Assembly (NCBI RefSeq): GCF_007004655.1
Contig: NZ_ML660103.1
Coordinates: forward strand, 62,001 to 126,000
Direction: 5' to 3'
DNA from: Exilibacterium tricleocarpae
GTDB lineage: Bacteria > Pseudomonadota > Gammaproteobacteria > Pseudomonadales > Cellvibrionaceae
Length of the DNA stretch: 64,000 nt
The notes below the pieces were generated by a model, which made no database searches, was not told the origin of the DNA, and saw only the letters and a list, made by a program, of their open reading frames with translations. Positions 42,746 to 52,315 of the stretch are shown piece by piece. How positions within the stretch are numbered: position 1 is the first letter of the stretch; each line of letters opens with the position of its first letter. The position numbers and the translations under genes were made by a program.

Positions 42746-44211
42746 GCGCGCAACACGCCATCCTCGCCGCGCTGGTGTTGCCGCTGGTCGGTGCGCTCGG
42801 TATCGCCCTGGCCGCCCGCATCAGCGCCAATCTCCGCGAGGCTGTCACCCTGGCGACGGCGGCGGCGCTGGCGGTCGTGGTCTGGGGACTGTTACCGGAA
42901 CTCATGGCCGGTGAGCGCCCCGCGCTGCGCCTGGCGGAGATAGTGCCGGGCATCGAGATTGCGCTGCGCGTCGAGCCCCTGGGCATGCTGTTTGCCGCGT
43001 TGGCGTCGGGACTCTGGATTATCAATTCCATTTACTCCATCGGTTATATGCGGGGCAACCGTGAAGCGAAGCAAACCCGCTTTTATATCTTCTTCGCCAT
43101 TGCCATTGCCGCTGCCATGGGCATTGCGTTTGCCGGCAATCTCATTACGCTGTTTCTGTTTTACGAGATATTGACGCTCTCGACCTATCCGCTGGTGTCG
43201 CACAAGGGCGATGCCAACACGGTGCGTTCGGCGCGGGTTTACCTCGGTGTCTTATTGACCACCTCGATCGGGCTGTTGTTGCCGGCGATTGTCTGGACTT
43301 ACTACGTTGCCGGTACCGGCGACTTCGTGGCCGGCGGCATACTGGCCGGCAAGATCGAGGGGCCCGCAATCGGCCTGTTGCTGGGGTTGTTCGTATTCGG
43401 TGTCGGTAAAGCCGCCATCATGCCTATGCACCGCTGGCTGCCTGCCGCGATGGTGGCCCCCACGCCGGTGAGCGCATTGCTGCATGCGGTCGCCGTGGTC
43501 AAGGCCGGCGTCTTCACTATCGTCAAGATCATCATCTATCTGTTCGGTGTGGATTTCCTGTTTGCGGCGCCGTCGAGCGGCTGGCTTTTATACGCCGCCG
43601 CGTTCACGATTATTGCGGCCAGCGTCGTCGCACTGCGACAGCAGAACCTCAAGCGACTGCTTGCCTATTCCACCATCGCCCAGTTGTCTTACGTGGTCAT
43701 GGCAACCGCGATTCTCAAGCCGCTGGCGGAGATCGGTGCCGCCACCCACATGGTGGCGCACGCATTCGGCAAGATTACCTTGTTCTTTGCGGCCGGGGCG
43801 ATCTATGTTGCCGCCAAGAAGACCGAACTGCAGCAGTTGCGCGGCATCGGCCGGCGCATGCCCTGGACGATGACCGCGTTTACGATCGGCGCCTTGAGCA
43901 TGATCGGCGTACCGCCGACCGGCGGCTTCGTCTCGAAGTGGTATATTCTCGCCGGGGCTTTCCAGGCCGATAACTACATCGCCATCGGCACCATTATCGC
44001 CAGCACGGTGCTCAATGCCGCTTATTTCCTGCCGATCGTTTATATGGCCTGGTTCTCGCGCGAATCGACACCGCCGCAGCGAGACCATGGCGAGGCGCCG
44101 TTTTCGATGGTGTTGGCGCTGACCGTGACCGCGGCGCTGACCATCGCCCTGTTTCTGTTTAACGGACCCGTGCTCGAACTGGAGCGACAACTGGTGGAGG
44201 GTACACTGTGA
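42742..44211 (+). CDS. Na+/H+ antiporter subunit D-type 2 (NuoL/M/N family)
   Basis: A 489-residue polytopic protein of the proton-conducting NuoL/M/N family: ITLFLFYEILTLSTYPLVSH holds the conserved glutamate, GKAAIMPMHRWLPAAM the lysine motif, and LKRLLAYSTIAQLSYVV the core helix. It starts at TTG overlapping the previous stop (TTGA). A second D-type subunit beside the first is unusual for classical mrp operons but seen in Mbh-related clusters. Confidence 0.9.
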   Translation: MSAQHAILAALVLPLVGALGIALAARISANLREAVTLATAAALAVVVWGLLPELMAGERPALRLAEIVPGIEIALRVEPLGMLFAALASGLWIINSIYSIGYMRGNREAKQTRFYIFFAIAIAAAMGIAFAGNLITLFLFYEILTLSTYPLVSHKGDANTVRSARVYLGVLLTTSIGLLLPAIVWTYYVAGTGDFVAGGILAGKIEGPAIGLLLGLFVFGVGKAAIMPMHRWLPAAMVAPTPVSALLHAVAVVKAGVFTIVKIIIYLFGVDFLFAAPSSGWLLYAAAFTIIAASVVALRQQNLKRLLAYSTIAQLSYVVMATAILKPLAEIGAATHMVAHAFGKITLFFAAGAIYVAAKKTELQQLRGIGRRMPWTMTAFTIGALSMIGVPPTGGFVSKWYILAGAFQADNYIAIGTIIASTVLNAAYFLPIVYMAWFSRESTPPQRDHGEAPFSMVLALTVTAALTIALFLFNGPVLELERQLVEGTL

Positions 44212-44489
44212 CCGAGCCCGTTGAGAAAGATCACTGGTTGGTGAGGCCGACCACTATCCGCTGGTTGTGGCTGGGTTTTATTGCCGTGCTGATCCTCACG
44301 GTATTTGCACAGCTGCTGTTTCCGGCCAAAGGCTATTTCGGGGTTGATGGCTGGTTGGGGTTCGGCGCCGTGTTCGGTTTCCTGGCCTGCCTGGCCATGG
44401 TGCTGGTGGCCAAAGGGCTTGGTCTGTTTCTAAAGCGCGACCAGGATTACTACCAGCGCCATGACGCGGAGCCCCCGACCGATGACTGA
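44208..44489 (+). CDS. small two-helix membrane protein in the antiporter operon
   Basis: A 93-residue protein with two transmembrane helices (about 20-42, WLWLGFIAVLILTVFAQLLF, and 50-72). It starts at GTG overlapping the previous stop and its end overlaps the next gene by eight bases. Its position between two D-type subunits suggests an accessory subunit of the complex; the family is unnamed to me. Confidence 0.75.
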   Translation: MTEPVEKDHWLVRPTTIRWLWLGFIAVLILTVFAQLLFPAKGYFGVDGWLGFGAVFGFLACLAMVLVAKGLGLFLKRDQDYYQRHDAEPPTDD

Positions 44490-46182
44490 GTTCCTGCCCC
44501 CCGCGCTGATTCTGCTCACCGGTGCGCTGTTAATCGGGCCGCTGCGCGGCCACTGGCGCACGGCGGTGGTTTTGGCCGCGCCGCTGGCCACTTTATGGGC
44601 GGTTTGGCAAATACCCGACGGTGTGGTTGCCACCGTTACTTTCCTTGACTATCAAATTGAACCGCTCGAGGGCAGCCCACTGCGGCGACTGTTCGCCACT
44701 ATCTTTGCGCTGATGACATTCACCGGCGGGCTTTACGCGTTCCGCCAGGCCCGTGCCGTGGAGCTTGCCGCCGCTTACGCTTACGCGGCGGGGGCGATCG
44801 GCGTCTGTTTCGCGGGCGACCTGATCACCATGTTCCTGTACTGGGAACTGATGGCGCTTTTCTCGACCCTCGTGGTCTGGTGCGGCGGCACGCCGGCGGC
44901 GCGCGCGGCGGGTATTCGCTACGCGATCATGCACCTGCTCGGCGGCGTGATTCTCAAAGTCGGCATCGAGGGTGTGGTGGTGCACACGGGCTCGATCGAT
45001 ATCCAGCCGATGCTGGCCACCGACTTTGATACCTGGATGATTCTCACCGGTATTCTGATCAATGCCGCCGCGCCGCCGGTCTCGGCCTGGCTCGCAGACG
45101 CCTATCCCGAGGCCAGTCCCACCGGCTCGGTGTTCCTCTCCGCCTTTACCACCAAGACGGCAGTGCTGGCGTTAATCCTGTTGTTCCCCGGCGAGCCCGT
45201 GCTGATCGGGGTGGGTTTATTTATGGTGATGTACGGCATTATCTATGCGCTGCTGGAGAACGACGCGCGCCGTATTCTGGCCTATTCGATTGTCAACCAG
45301 GTGGGTTTTATGGTCTGTGCCGTCGGTATCGGCACGCAGATGGCGCTGAACGGTGCTGCGGCACATGCGTTTGCCCATATTATCTATAAAGCGCTGCTGT
45401 TTATGAGTGCAGGGGTCGTGATTTACCGGACCGGCAAATCCAAGTGTACCGATCTCGGCGGCCTGTTTCGGACCATGCCGGTGACGGCTGTGTGCGGTAT
45501 CGTGGGCGCGCTGGCAATCTCCGGCTTTCCGATGACTTCGGGCTTTACCACCAAGACCATGATCTCCCAGGCCGCTGCCGATGAAAGCCTGATGACCGTG
45601 TATCTGTTGTTGGCGGCAGCTTCGGCGGGGGTTTTCCTGCACGCCGGCATAAAGTTTCCCTGGTTTGTGTTTTTTCAAAAAGACTCGGGACTGCGGCCCA
45701 AGGACGCGCCCTGGAATATGGCGGCGGCGATGGGGCTGTTTGCTGCCCTGTGCCTGTTGATCGGTATTTTCCCGGACGTTTTCTATCGCTTTCTGCCCTA
45801 TACCGTGGACTATGAACCCTATAAGATCGGCAAGGTCGTGTTCTATCTGCAGTTGCTGTTGTTTTCCGGGCTGGCCTTTTTCCTGTTGTTGCCATTGATG
45901 CGCCGTACCCTCACCATCAGTCTGGATACCGACTGGCTCTGGCGCGTCATGCTGTACCGGGCGGCGACCGCTGTGCAGGCGGGCCTGAGCGCTCTTGGGG
46001 CCGGCTTGCATACACGGCGACTCCAGTGGTTTGCGGCGCTGCGCGACCGTGGCGGGTATCATTTCGGTGCCCTGGCAACCAGGAAGCGCGCGGGTGTCTT
46101 CTCGCGCACCTGGTCTATCGGCACCACCGGGCTGTGGATTGCCGTGCTGCTGACTGCTTATTTGCTGGTATACGTGATCTGA
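44482..46182 (+). CDS. Na+/H+ antiporter subunit D-type 3 (NuoL/M/N family)
   Basis: A 566-residue proton-conducting subunit. The start MTEFLPPALILL was chosen over a frame start 7 codons upstream because it gives the usual short overlap. Conserved blocks: ITMFLYWELMALFSTLVVW (glutamate), AAPPVSAWLADAYPEASPTG (with Asp/Ala replacing the usual HxWLP), and RRILAYSIVNQVGFMV. The C-terminal 100 residues extend beyond the core and end in another helix. It is the last gene of the operon. Confidence 0.9.
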   Translation: MTEFLPPALILLTGALLIGPLRGHWRTAVVLAAPLATLWAVWQIPDGVVATVTFLDYQIEPLEGSPLRRLFATIFALMTFTGGLYAFRQARAVELAAAYAYAAGAIGVCFAGDLITMFLYWELMALFSTLVVWCGGTPAARAAGIRYAIMHLLGGVILKVGIEGVVVHTGSIDIQPMLATDFDTWMILTGILINAAAPPVSAWLADAYPEASPTGSVFLSAFTTKTAVLALILLFPGEPVLIGVGLFMVMYGIIYALLENDARRILAYSIVNQVGFMVCAVGIGTQMALNGAAAHAFAHIIYKALLFMSAGVVIYRTGKSKCTDLGGLFRTMPVTAVCGIVGALAISGFPMTSGFTTKTMISQAAADESLMTVYLLLAAASAGVFLHAGIKFPWFVFFQKDSGLRPKDAPWNMAAAMGLFAALCLLIGIFPDVFYRFLPYTVDYEPYKIGKVVFYLQLLLFSGLAFFLLLPLMRRTLTISLDTDWLWRVMLYRAATAVQAGLSALGAGLHTRRLQWFAALRDRGGYHFGALATRKRAGVFSRTWSIGTTGLWIAVLLTAYLLVYVI

Positions 46183-46227
46183 CACGCGCTATTGTCTTCA
46201 ATCCGCTCGCCTGCAACGGAGTTAGTT

Positions 46228-46698
46228 GTGACTGCGAACACGATACAAGTCAGAAGAGCCTCCTTGCACGACCTGCCACAACTGCTTGAATTCGAGCAGG
46301 GTGTTATCGCCGTTGAACGTCCATTTGCCAAAAACCTGAAAAGCGGAAAGATTACATACTACGAACTGGAGCAGCTGATTGCAGACCCGAACGCCGAATT
46401 ACTGGTAGCTGAACTTGAGGGCGCCTTGATCGGTTCCGGTTATGCGGAGATCAGAAAATCCAAGCCGCATTTCAAACATCCGTACTTTTCGTACCTGGGG
46501 TTTATGTATGTCGATCCCGGCTACAGAGGAATGGGGGTTAACAAACAGCTGATCGAGGCGTTGATGGCGTGGAGCAAAAGCCGGGGCGTGTATGAAGTCA
46601 GTTTAGACGTATACAGCGAAAACGCTGCGGCCATTCGCGCGTATGAAAAAGCGGGTTTTCGCAAAAATCTAGTTCAGATGTGTGTTGAGCTGGAGTAG
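46228..46698 (+). CDS. GNAT family N-acetyltransferase
   Basis: A 156-residue acetyltransferase. The GTG start is preceded by ACGGAG at a good distance; a TTG 12 codons earlier is less likely. The acetyl-CoA pyrophosphate-binding motif is VDPGYRGMGVNKQLIEAL (Q/R-x-x-G-x-G/A type), followed by the typical C-terminal NAAAIRAYEKAGFRK. The family uses acetyl-CoA to acylate an amine; the substrate is unknown. It follows the antiporter operon by 45 bases and may be read from the same transcript. Confidence 0.88.
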   Translation: MTANTIQVRRASLHDLPQLLEFEQGVIAVERPFAKNLKSGKITYYELEQLIADPNAELLVAELEGALIGSGYAEIRKSKPHFKHPYFSYLGFMYVDPGYRGMGVNKQLIEALMAWSKSRGVYEVSLDVYSENAAAIRAYEKAGFRKNLVQMCVELE

Positions 46699-47251
46699 GG
46701 ACAGTGCTCGATTAAGCCTGCCGGGTATACGCTATTGACTTGATATCGGTTTTGCCATTGGACAGTGTATAGACTGCACTCCCGGTTCCCCTGTTTCCAT
46801 ACTCCGGCTTTCAGGTCGAGTTTCAATCCAGTCTGTTATTTCATCTTAAAACACTAATTTGTGCATGGACATTAGCGGGGCAGCCTTCGTTTTTTCGGCT
46901 CCTGTTGCCGCCCTGTTTTGTTTCGAAATCTGTTTTGGCTCGACAATTGTCAGGACAATCATTGACCTGCGTCAATCATGGCGGAGATCTGTTGCTGTGT
47001 CGCTATTAAGTCGCCGGTTTTGCTTGTGTTTGTATTGTCTTGTACCCCGGGATAAGTATAGAGTACCGCGCGTAAGTCCGATCAATAAAGCGAACACGAA
47101 ATCACTCAACACATACCTGTGAAGGTTTTGTGAAAATTTTCTGGCAGAAAAGTTTCAAATTTGTGACTGACTTTTTATCTTGCTTAGTGTGCTTTTTCAA
47201 TAAATTATTTCTTAAGTTTTGAAAATTTTCAAAAAAAGCATGGAGTTCTAT
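46699..47251. other. AT-rich intergenic region upstream of the TonB locus
   Basis: About 550 bases without a credible gene. The 150 bases before 47252 are strongly AT-rich (runs of A and T) and probably contain the promoter of the TonB operon. I looked for a Fur-box-like GATAATGATTATC palindrome and did not see one. Confidence 0.5.
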
Positions 47252-48022
47252 GTGAAAAAAATCATCAGGTGTTCGACAGCTTTTTTTATAGCGTTAGCTT
47301 CTCACATTACTGTGGCCGATCAGCTTGACGAACTTATCGATGCCGGTGCGCAGCGTTTGGGGGAAAACCAACAGGCGCAGGCGACGGTAGGCCGTATTCA
47401 TGAGCAAACCGATGCCCTTGTCACCGAATACCAGGAGCAGTTAAAGGCCCTCGATGGGCTAAAGGTCTACAACCAATTACTGGCGCTTCAGATAACCGGA
47501 CAAGAGGAGGAGCGCGCGACCTTGAGTGCCTCCATTGCCAATGCCACGGTGATCGAACGCCAGATAGTACCGCTGCTGTTGAGAATGGTTGATAGTCTGG
47601 AAACCTTTATAGGTCTGGATGTGCCGTTTTTATTTGATGAGCGACTGCAGCGCACTCATGCTCTACGTCGTCTTTTACAGCGTCCGGACTTGTCTGTGGC
47701 GGAAAAGTGCCGGCGGGTATTTGAAGCTTATCAGATCGAGAACGAGTATGGCCGCACACTGGAATCCTACAAGGGTAAGTTAAACCTGGCCGACAGAACT
47801 TATGATGTGGACTACCTGCGTATCGGCCGCATAGCGCTGCTCTATCGCAGCGTTGGCAATGACGAGTTCGGTTACTGGGACCAACAGCAGCGCGACTGGG
47901 TGCCGGTGACTGCCAGCCACTACCGGCGAAACATTGACAAAGGTTTAAAAATGGCGCGCCAGGAAATGGCGCCGGATCTATTGACTATTCCCATAACGCC
48001 GGTGGAGAGCGTGGTGCAATGA
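47252..48022 (+). CDS. DUF3450 family periplasmic protein of the TonB locus
   Basis: A 256-residue secreted protein of family DUF3450. The GTG start preceded by GGAG at 6 bases was chosen over upstream ATG (47240) and TTG; it gives a compact signal peptide cut after ITVA. The mature N-terminal half is a predicted coiled coil (QLDEL...EQTDALVTEYQEQLKAL). The C-terminal domain contains DVDYLRIGRIALLYRS, the family hallmark. The family is nearly always encoded beside TolQ/ExbB/ExbD/TonB genes, and is thought to act with the TtpC-like protein. The stop overlaps the next start (ATGA). Confidence 0.88.
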   Translation: MKKIIRCSTAFFIALASHITVADQLDELIDAGAQRLGENQQAQATVGRIHEQTDALVTEYQEQLKALDGLKVYNQLLALQITGQEEERATLSASIANATVIERQIVPLLLRMVDSLETFIGLDVPFLFDERLQRTHALRRLLQRPDLSVAEKCRRVFEAYQIENEYGRTLESYKGKLNLADRTYDVDYLRIGRIALLYRSVGNDEFGYWDQQQRDWVPVTASHYRRNIDKGLKMARQEMAPDLLTIPITPVESVVQ

Positions 48023-49380
48023 AAATGAAAATTTGGATAGGTGCTCTAGCGTTTTTTGCCACCGCCTGCCTCGCCCAAGCGGAGCGACAGCCGGCTATTT
48101 CATTGCAGGAACTGCTGCAGCAAGTTGAGCGCGGAACGGTTGCGGATAAACGTGAAAACGCCGAGCGGCTGGAATTTTTTCGACAGGCTCGCGCCGGCCG
48201 CCAGCAACAACTTACGCAGGTCAAGCGGGATGTGCAGGCACAAGAGACCCGCAGTGAACAGCTCGAGCAGACTTTCGAAAACAATGAGCAGGACCTGGCA
48301 AACTTACAGCAGCGCCTGGATGAGCGCCTGGGCTCATTGAAAGAGCTGTTTGGCGTATTGCAACAGGTGGCGAGCGATGCCCAGGCCCAGTTTTCCAATT
48401 CCGTTACTGAAATCCAGTACCCCGATCGCTCCGAGTATTTGCTGGCGTTTGCTCAGAAGATGGGACAGACGGCGGATTTGCCCTCCATTAAAGAGATTGA
48501 GCGGGTCTGGTTTGAACTGCAGCGTGAGATGACCGCTTCCGGCCAGGTAGTAAAAGCAACCATGCCGGTTGTGAAAAAGAATGGTGAGGAGACTACCGCC
48601 GAGGTGATTCGGGTCGGGAATTTTAACTTGATTGCGGATGGAAAGTACTATCAGTTTGTACCCGAGACCAGCCGGGTGGTCGAGTATGGACGGCAGCCCC
48701 GTGCCCGCTATATGGAGGGCGCCCAAAACATTGCCGATGCCGGCGAGCCTGTGTTTTTCACCATCGACCCGCTGCGCGGACAACTGTTGAGCTTGCTGGT
48801 ACTGGCGCCAAAGTTAACTGAGCGGGTGGCGCAGGGCGGTGCTATTGGCTATGTCATTATCAGTCTCGGCGTGTTTGGCATTCTGCTTGCCCTTTTTAAA
48901 CTGGTTGCCCTGTCATTTGTCAATCATAGAATGAATCGACAAAAACAGGACCTGCAGCGTCCGGCGGACAACCCGCTCGGGCGGGTGATCAAAGCCTATC
49001 AGAACCTGCCCAGCCGCGATCCGGAACTGGTGGAGTTGAAACTGGGGGAGGCCATCCTGCGCGAGGTGCCGCGGGTCAATCGCGGTATTGCCCTGTTGAA
49101 AATCATCGCCGCCGTGGCGCCGCTGATGGGCCTGTTGGGTACTGTGACCGGGATGATTATTACCTTCCAGGCAATCACCCTGTTCGGGGCGGGTGACCCC
49201 AAACTGATGGCCGGCGGTATTTCCCAGGCTCTGGTGACAACGGTGCTGGGGCTTTGCGTCGCCATTCCCGTGCTGTTGCTGCACACGCTGGTACAATCCC
49301 GCGCCCAGCAGATCAGTGAAGTGCTGGAGCAGGAATCCGTCGCGTTGATTGCCACCGATTGCGAACCCAGTAAAGATTGA
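48019..49380 (+). CDS. MotA/TolQ/ExbB family protein with periplasmic coiled-coil (TtpC-like)
   Basis: A 453-residue proton-channel family protein. It has a signal peptide (cut after CLAQA), a long periplasmic coiled-coil rich in Gln/Glu/Arg (residues about 25-120) and a beta-rich segment. The C-terminal channel domain has three helices (about 265-295, 355-385 and 400-435), including the family motif GLLGTVTGMIITFQ. This matches TtpC of the Vibrio TonB2 system. It should couple proton motive force to outer-membrane transport together with ExbB, ExbD and TonB encoded downstream. Confidence 0.88.
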   Translation: MKMKIWIGALAFFATACLAQAERQPAISLQELLQQVERGTVADKRENAERLEFFRQARAGRQQQLTQVKRDVQAQETRSEQLEQTFENNEQDLANLQQRLDERLGSLKELFGVLQQVASDAQAQFSNSVTEIQYPDRSEYLLAFAQKMGQTADLPSIKEIERVWFELQREMTASGQVVKATMPVVKKNGEETTAEVIRVGNFNLIADGKYYQFVPETSRVVEYGRQPRARYMEGAQNIADAGEPVFFTIDPLRGQLLSLLVLAPKLTERVAQGGAIGYVIISLGVFGILLALFKLVALSFVNHRMNRQKQDLQRPADNPLGRVIKAYQNLPSRDPELVELKLGEAILREVPRVNRGIALLKIIAAVAPLMGLLGTVTGMIITFQAITLFGAGDPKLMAGGISQALVTTVLGLCVAIPVLLLHTLVQSRAQQISEVLEQESVALIATDCEPSKD

Positions 49381-49400
49381 GTGCTATCGGAATTATTGCC

Positions 49401-49961
49401 ATGACAAGAATCATTGAAGGCTTTTTTCCGTGGGCGGGGACCATGATCGACCTGGGCGGTAATATCCTGGTGGCCATCGTGGTGATTGCAGCGATAATCT
49501 GGTGCTTTATTTTTGAGCGGCTTTACTATCTGTTTTATGTGCATCCTGCCCGCGTGGACGCCGCCCGCCGGCTCTGGCTCCATGACTGTGAGCGAACCCA
49601 CTGGCTGACCCAACACTGGCGGCAGTTGCTATGTGCGCGACTCTATCGAAATCTTATGCGCAATATCGCTCTGGTGAAAGCGTTGATCAAGCTCTGTCCC
49701 CTGTTGGGCCTGCTGGGCACGGTCATGGGGATGTTGGAAGTGTTTGATGCCGTGGCGATTACCGGCTCCAATAATCCGCGCGCTACCGCCTCTGGGGTTT
49801 CCAAAGCCACGGTGTCGACGATGGCGGGTATGGTAGTGGCCATCTCGGGGCTGCTGGTGCTGAGCCTGGTGAGCCGCCGCATCGAGACTGAGAAAGGCAG
49901 GTTCAATGATTTGTTTTCGATCAGCATCACAACAGAGAGAAAAGAGGCGACTGCGTCATGA
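49401..49961 (+). CDS. exbB: MotA/TolQ/ExbB proton channel family protein (ExbB)
   Basis: A 186-residue ExbB-type channel subunit with three transmembrane helices and the conserved LCPLLGLLGTVMGMLEVFDA block. The ATG at 49401 was chosen; a TTG 8 codons upstream overlaps the previous stop and is possible. It forms the proton-conducting pentamer with ExbD. Confidence 0.9.
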   Translation: MTRIIEGFFPWAGTMIDLGGNILVAIVVIAAIIWCFIFERLYYLFYVHPARVDAARRLWLHDCERTHWLTQHWRQLLCARLYRNLMRNIALVKALIKLCPLLGLLGTVMGMLEVFDAVAITGSNNPRATASGVSKATVSTMAGMVVAISGLLVLSLVSRRIETEKGRFNDLFSISITTERKEATAS

Positions 49962-50362
49962 AACGGCTTATCAATGCGGCTGGCGGTGAACAGGAAGCCA
50001 GTGTCGATATCACCCCCATGCTCGATGTCGTATTTATCATGCTGATTTTCTTTATCGTGACGGCCACCTTTGTCAAAGAATCCGGTATTGAGGTCGACAG
50101 GCCCCAGGCTACCACCGCGGTAGTGCAGGAAAAGGCCAATATACTTATCGCCATCGATGCTCAGGACAAGGTGTGGGTCAATCGCAGGGAGGTCGATTTG
50201 CGCGCGGTGCGGCCCAATATCGAACGACTGCATGCGGAAAACCCCAAAGGTACGGTGGTCATCCAGGCCGACCGGGATTCCCGCAACGAAGTGTTGGTGA
50301 AAGTCATGGACGCCTCGCGTCAGGCCGGTGTCTATGCCATAGCCATAGCGGCACAAGACTGA
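49958..50362 (+). CDS. exbD: biopolymer transport protein ExbD
   Basis: A 134-residue ExbD/TolR protein: a short cytoplasmic N-terminus, one helix with the essential aspartate in DITPMLDVVFIMLIFFIV, and a periplasmic domain. The start overlaps exbB by four bases. It couples the ExbB channel to TonB. Confidence 0.94.
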   Translation: MKRLINAAGGEQEASVDITPMLDVVFIMLIFFIVTATFVKESGIEVDRPQATTAVVQEKANILIAIDAQDKVWVNRREVDLRAVRPNIERLHAENPKGTVVIQADRDSRNEVLVKVMDASRQAGVYAIAIAAQD

Positions 50363-50379
50363 ACAGCGGGGGATGTGCT

Positions 50380-51036
50380 GTGGATACCAGCGTTCTCGAC
50401 GATAAACACTATGCCTATCGCCTGCCGCTGGTGGCGGCCGCCGGCGCCGCCTGCGCGCTGTTGTTAACCTGGTTTATGTATGCGTTGATCCAGTCCTCTC
50501 ACCCCGAGCTGGATGAGAGCGAGCGGGTGCATCTGCTTGATTTCGTGCGGATAAAGAAAGCCGAGCAGTCCGAGCGGGTCGACCGCAAGCCGCAGCGACC
50601 GCTGCAGGCCCCAAAACCACCGGCGCCGGCGCTGCGACAGGCGCAAAGCAATACCGATACCGGTGCGTCTTTAACGATTGAGGCGCCTGATGCGAGTCAG
50701 CTCACAGCCGGCCTCGGCGGACTTGCGATCGGCGCCGGCGAGGGCGAGTATCTGCCCTTGATAAAGGTCGCGCCGGTGTATCCGCCCAAGGCGATGGCTA
50801 AACGCCTGCAGGGTACCTGCGCGGTCTCTTATACGGTGACCAAAAACGGTTCGGTGCGCGATGTCCGCGTCCTGGAAGGTGAGTGTGAACACGATGTCTT
50901 CGAACGCCCGTCGATCAAGGCTGCTGAAAAATTTAAATACAAGCCGCGTATTGTCAACGGCGAAGCCGTTGAGGTGCAAGGTGTTCTGAACCGGTTTACC
51001 TACGAGCTTATGATAGACGATGAAAGCGTTAAATAG
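50380..51036 (+). CDS. tonB: energy transducer TonB
   Basis: A 218-residue TonB. The GTG start is supported by GCGGGGGA about 7 bases upstream. An N-terminal helix (about 13-33) is followed by a Pro/Lys-rich linker (RKPQRPLQAPKPPAPA) and a C-terminal TonB domain with the family block YPPKAMAKRLQGTCAVSYTVTKNG and a late VLNRFTYEL strand. It transmits energy to outer-membrane receptors for siderophores, vitamin B12 or oligosaccharides. Confidence 0.9.
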   Translation: MDTSVLDDKHYAYRLPLVAAAGAACALLLTWFMYALIQSSHPELDESERVHLLDFVRIKKAEQSERVDRKPQRPLQAPKPPAPALRQAQSNTDTGASLTIEAPDASQLTAGLGGLAIGAGEGEYLPLIKVAPVYPPKAMAKRLQGTCAVSYTVTKNGSVRDVRVLEGECEHDVFERPSIKAAEKFKYKPRIVNGEAVEVQGVLNRFTYELMIDDESVK

Positions 51037-52315
51037 GCAGTGCGAGTCGAATCGACTTCGGTCTCTATCCCGGTGCCATAAAAAGTGGCTCACACACCTG
51101 CTGGCAAGCTTTTTGTTGTTTGCCTGTGCCGCCGACAGCTACGCCGACAGGCCCCAGGTTATGCGCGCCAGGGTTATAAAACAATTACAGGAAATTCAAA
51201 CACTGTTTGAGCAGGAACAATACGCTCAGGTATTGGCGGCAACGACCCGGCTAAAGGACACCGACTTACCTGAATATGAACTTTGGCAAGTACTGACTAT
51301 CGAGGCTTATACTCACATTAACCTAGCGGCCAACACAGCGGCGATAGCGATATTAAGACAAATACTCACTTATGACGGCCTGCCACAGGAGCTACGCCAG
51401 AATACGTTGAATACCCTCGTTCAGCTTTACATGATGGAAGAACAACATTCACTGGCACTGGCGACAGCCGATGAGCTGATTGCCGTCGCCCTGGCTCCGG
51501 AGCCCGGCCATGCGATATTCAAAGGGCAGGCGCTTTATTATCTCGAGCGTCACGAACAGGCGCTGGCGGAGATTGACCGGGCGCTGACATTGGCCCGGGA
51601 CAAAAGCCTGCCGCTGCTCGAACCCTGGTTGCTGTTGAAAAACGCCGCCCTGTTTGAGCTGGACAGAGTGGCAGATATGATTGAAGTGATGCGGCTGCTG
51701 TTGACGCTCTATCCCAAAGACCGCTATATCACCAACCTCTCTGCCCTTTATTCCCAACTCGACATGCCGGAGAAACAATTAACCCTGCTGGAGCCCCTTT
51801 ACGAGCAGGGCGGTTTGAGCCAGGCCTACCACCTCATCAGCCTTGCCAGTTTGTATATGGCATTGGGTACACCTTACAAAGCCGGCAAGGTGTTGCAGCA
51901 GTCGCTGGAGGAGGGGCGCATTGAAGCGGACTTTGACAACCTGGACCTGTTGGGTAAAGCCTGGCAATTGGCCGATGAGCGCGCGCGCGCCATCGATGCC
52001 TACAATGCCGCCGCTGAGTTGAGTGAGGGCGGCGATATTCTGGTGCGCATCGCTCACTTGCATATCGCCGCCGGCGACTGGCGGCGGGCCGAGGCCAGCC
52101 TCGACCGCGCCTTTGCAAAAGGTGATCTCAGCGAGCCCGGTAACGCGCATATTCTTCGCGGCATGGCGCGGTTTAGCCAAAAGAAACTGCCGGCCGCACG
52201 TCGCGCGTTTATTCAGGCTGCGAAGTTCAGCGAGGCACAGCTCCACGCTGAACAATGGCTCGGTTACGTCGATGCCGAAATCAAAAGCCGCCGGAGCCTG
52301 CCGGCGGTTCTGTAG
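51020..52315 (+). CDS. TPR-repeat protein of the TonB locus
   Basis: A 431-residue secreted protein with an N-terminal hydrophobic signal (HLLASFLLFACAADSYA) and helical repeats throughout, several resembling tetratricopeptide units (HEQALAEIDRALTLA, PYKAGKVLQQSLEEG). Its start overlaps tonB by 17 bases. A TPR protein closes this type of TonB operon in Vibrio and relatives, where it is thought to organise the complex in the periplasm. Confidence 0.85.
   Translation: MKALNRQCESNRLRSLSRCHKKWLTHLLASFLLFACAADSYADRPQVMRARVIKQLQEIQTLFEQEQYAQVLAATTRLKDTDLPEYELWQVLTIEAYTHINLAANTAAIAILRQILTYDGLPQELRQNTLNTLVQLYMMEEQHSLALATADELIAVALAPEPGHAIFKGQALYYLERHEQALAEIDRALTLARDKSLPLLEPWLLLKNAALFELDRVADMIEVMRLLLTLYPKDRYITNLSALYSQLDMPEKQLTLLEPLYEQGGLSQAYHLISLASLYMALGTPYKAGKVLQQSLEEGRIEADFDNLDLLGKAWQLADERARAIDAYNAAAELSEGGDILVRIAHLHIAAGDWRRAEASLDRAFAKGDLSEPGNAHILRGMARFSQKKLPAARRAFIQAAKFSEAQLHAEQWLGYVDAEIKSRRSLPAVL

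Noticed and set aside
46859-47122. An 87-codon frame upstream of the TonB operon
   Set aside because: Composition is atypical, there is no clear ribosome site, and no homology is recognised; more likely non-coding leader DNA.
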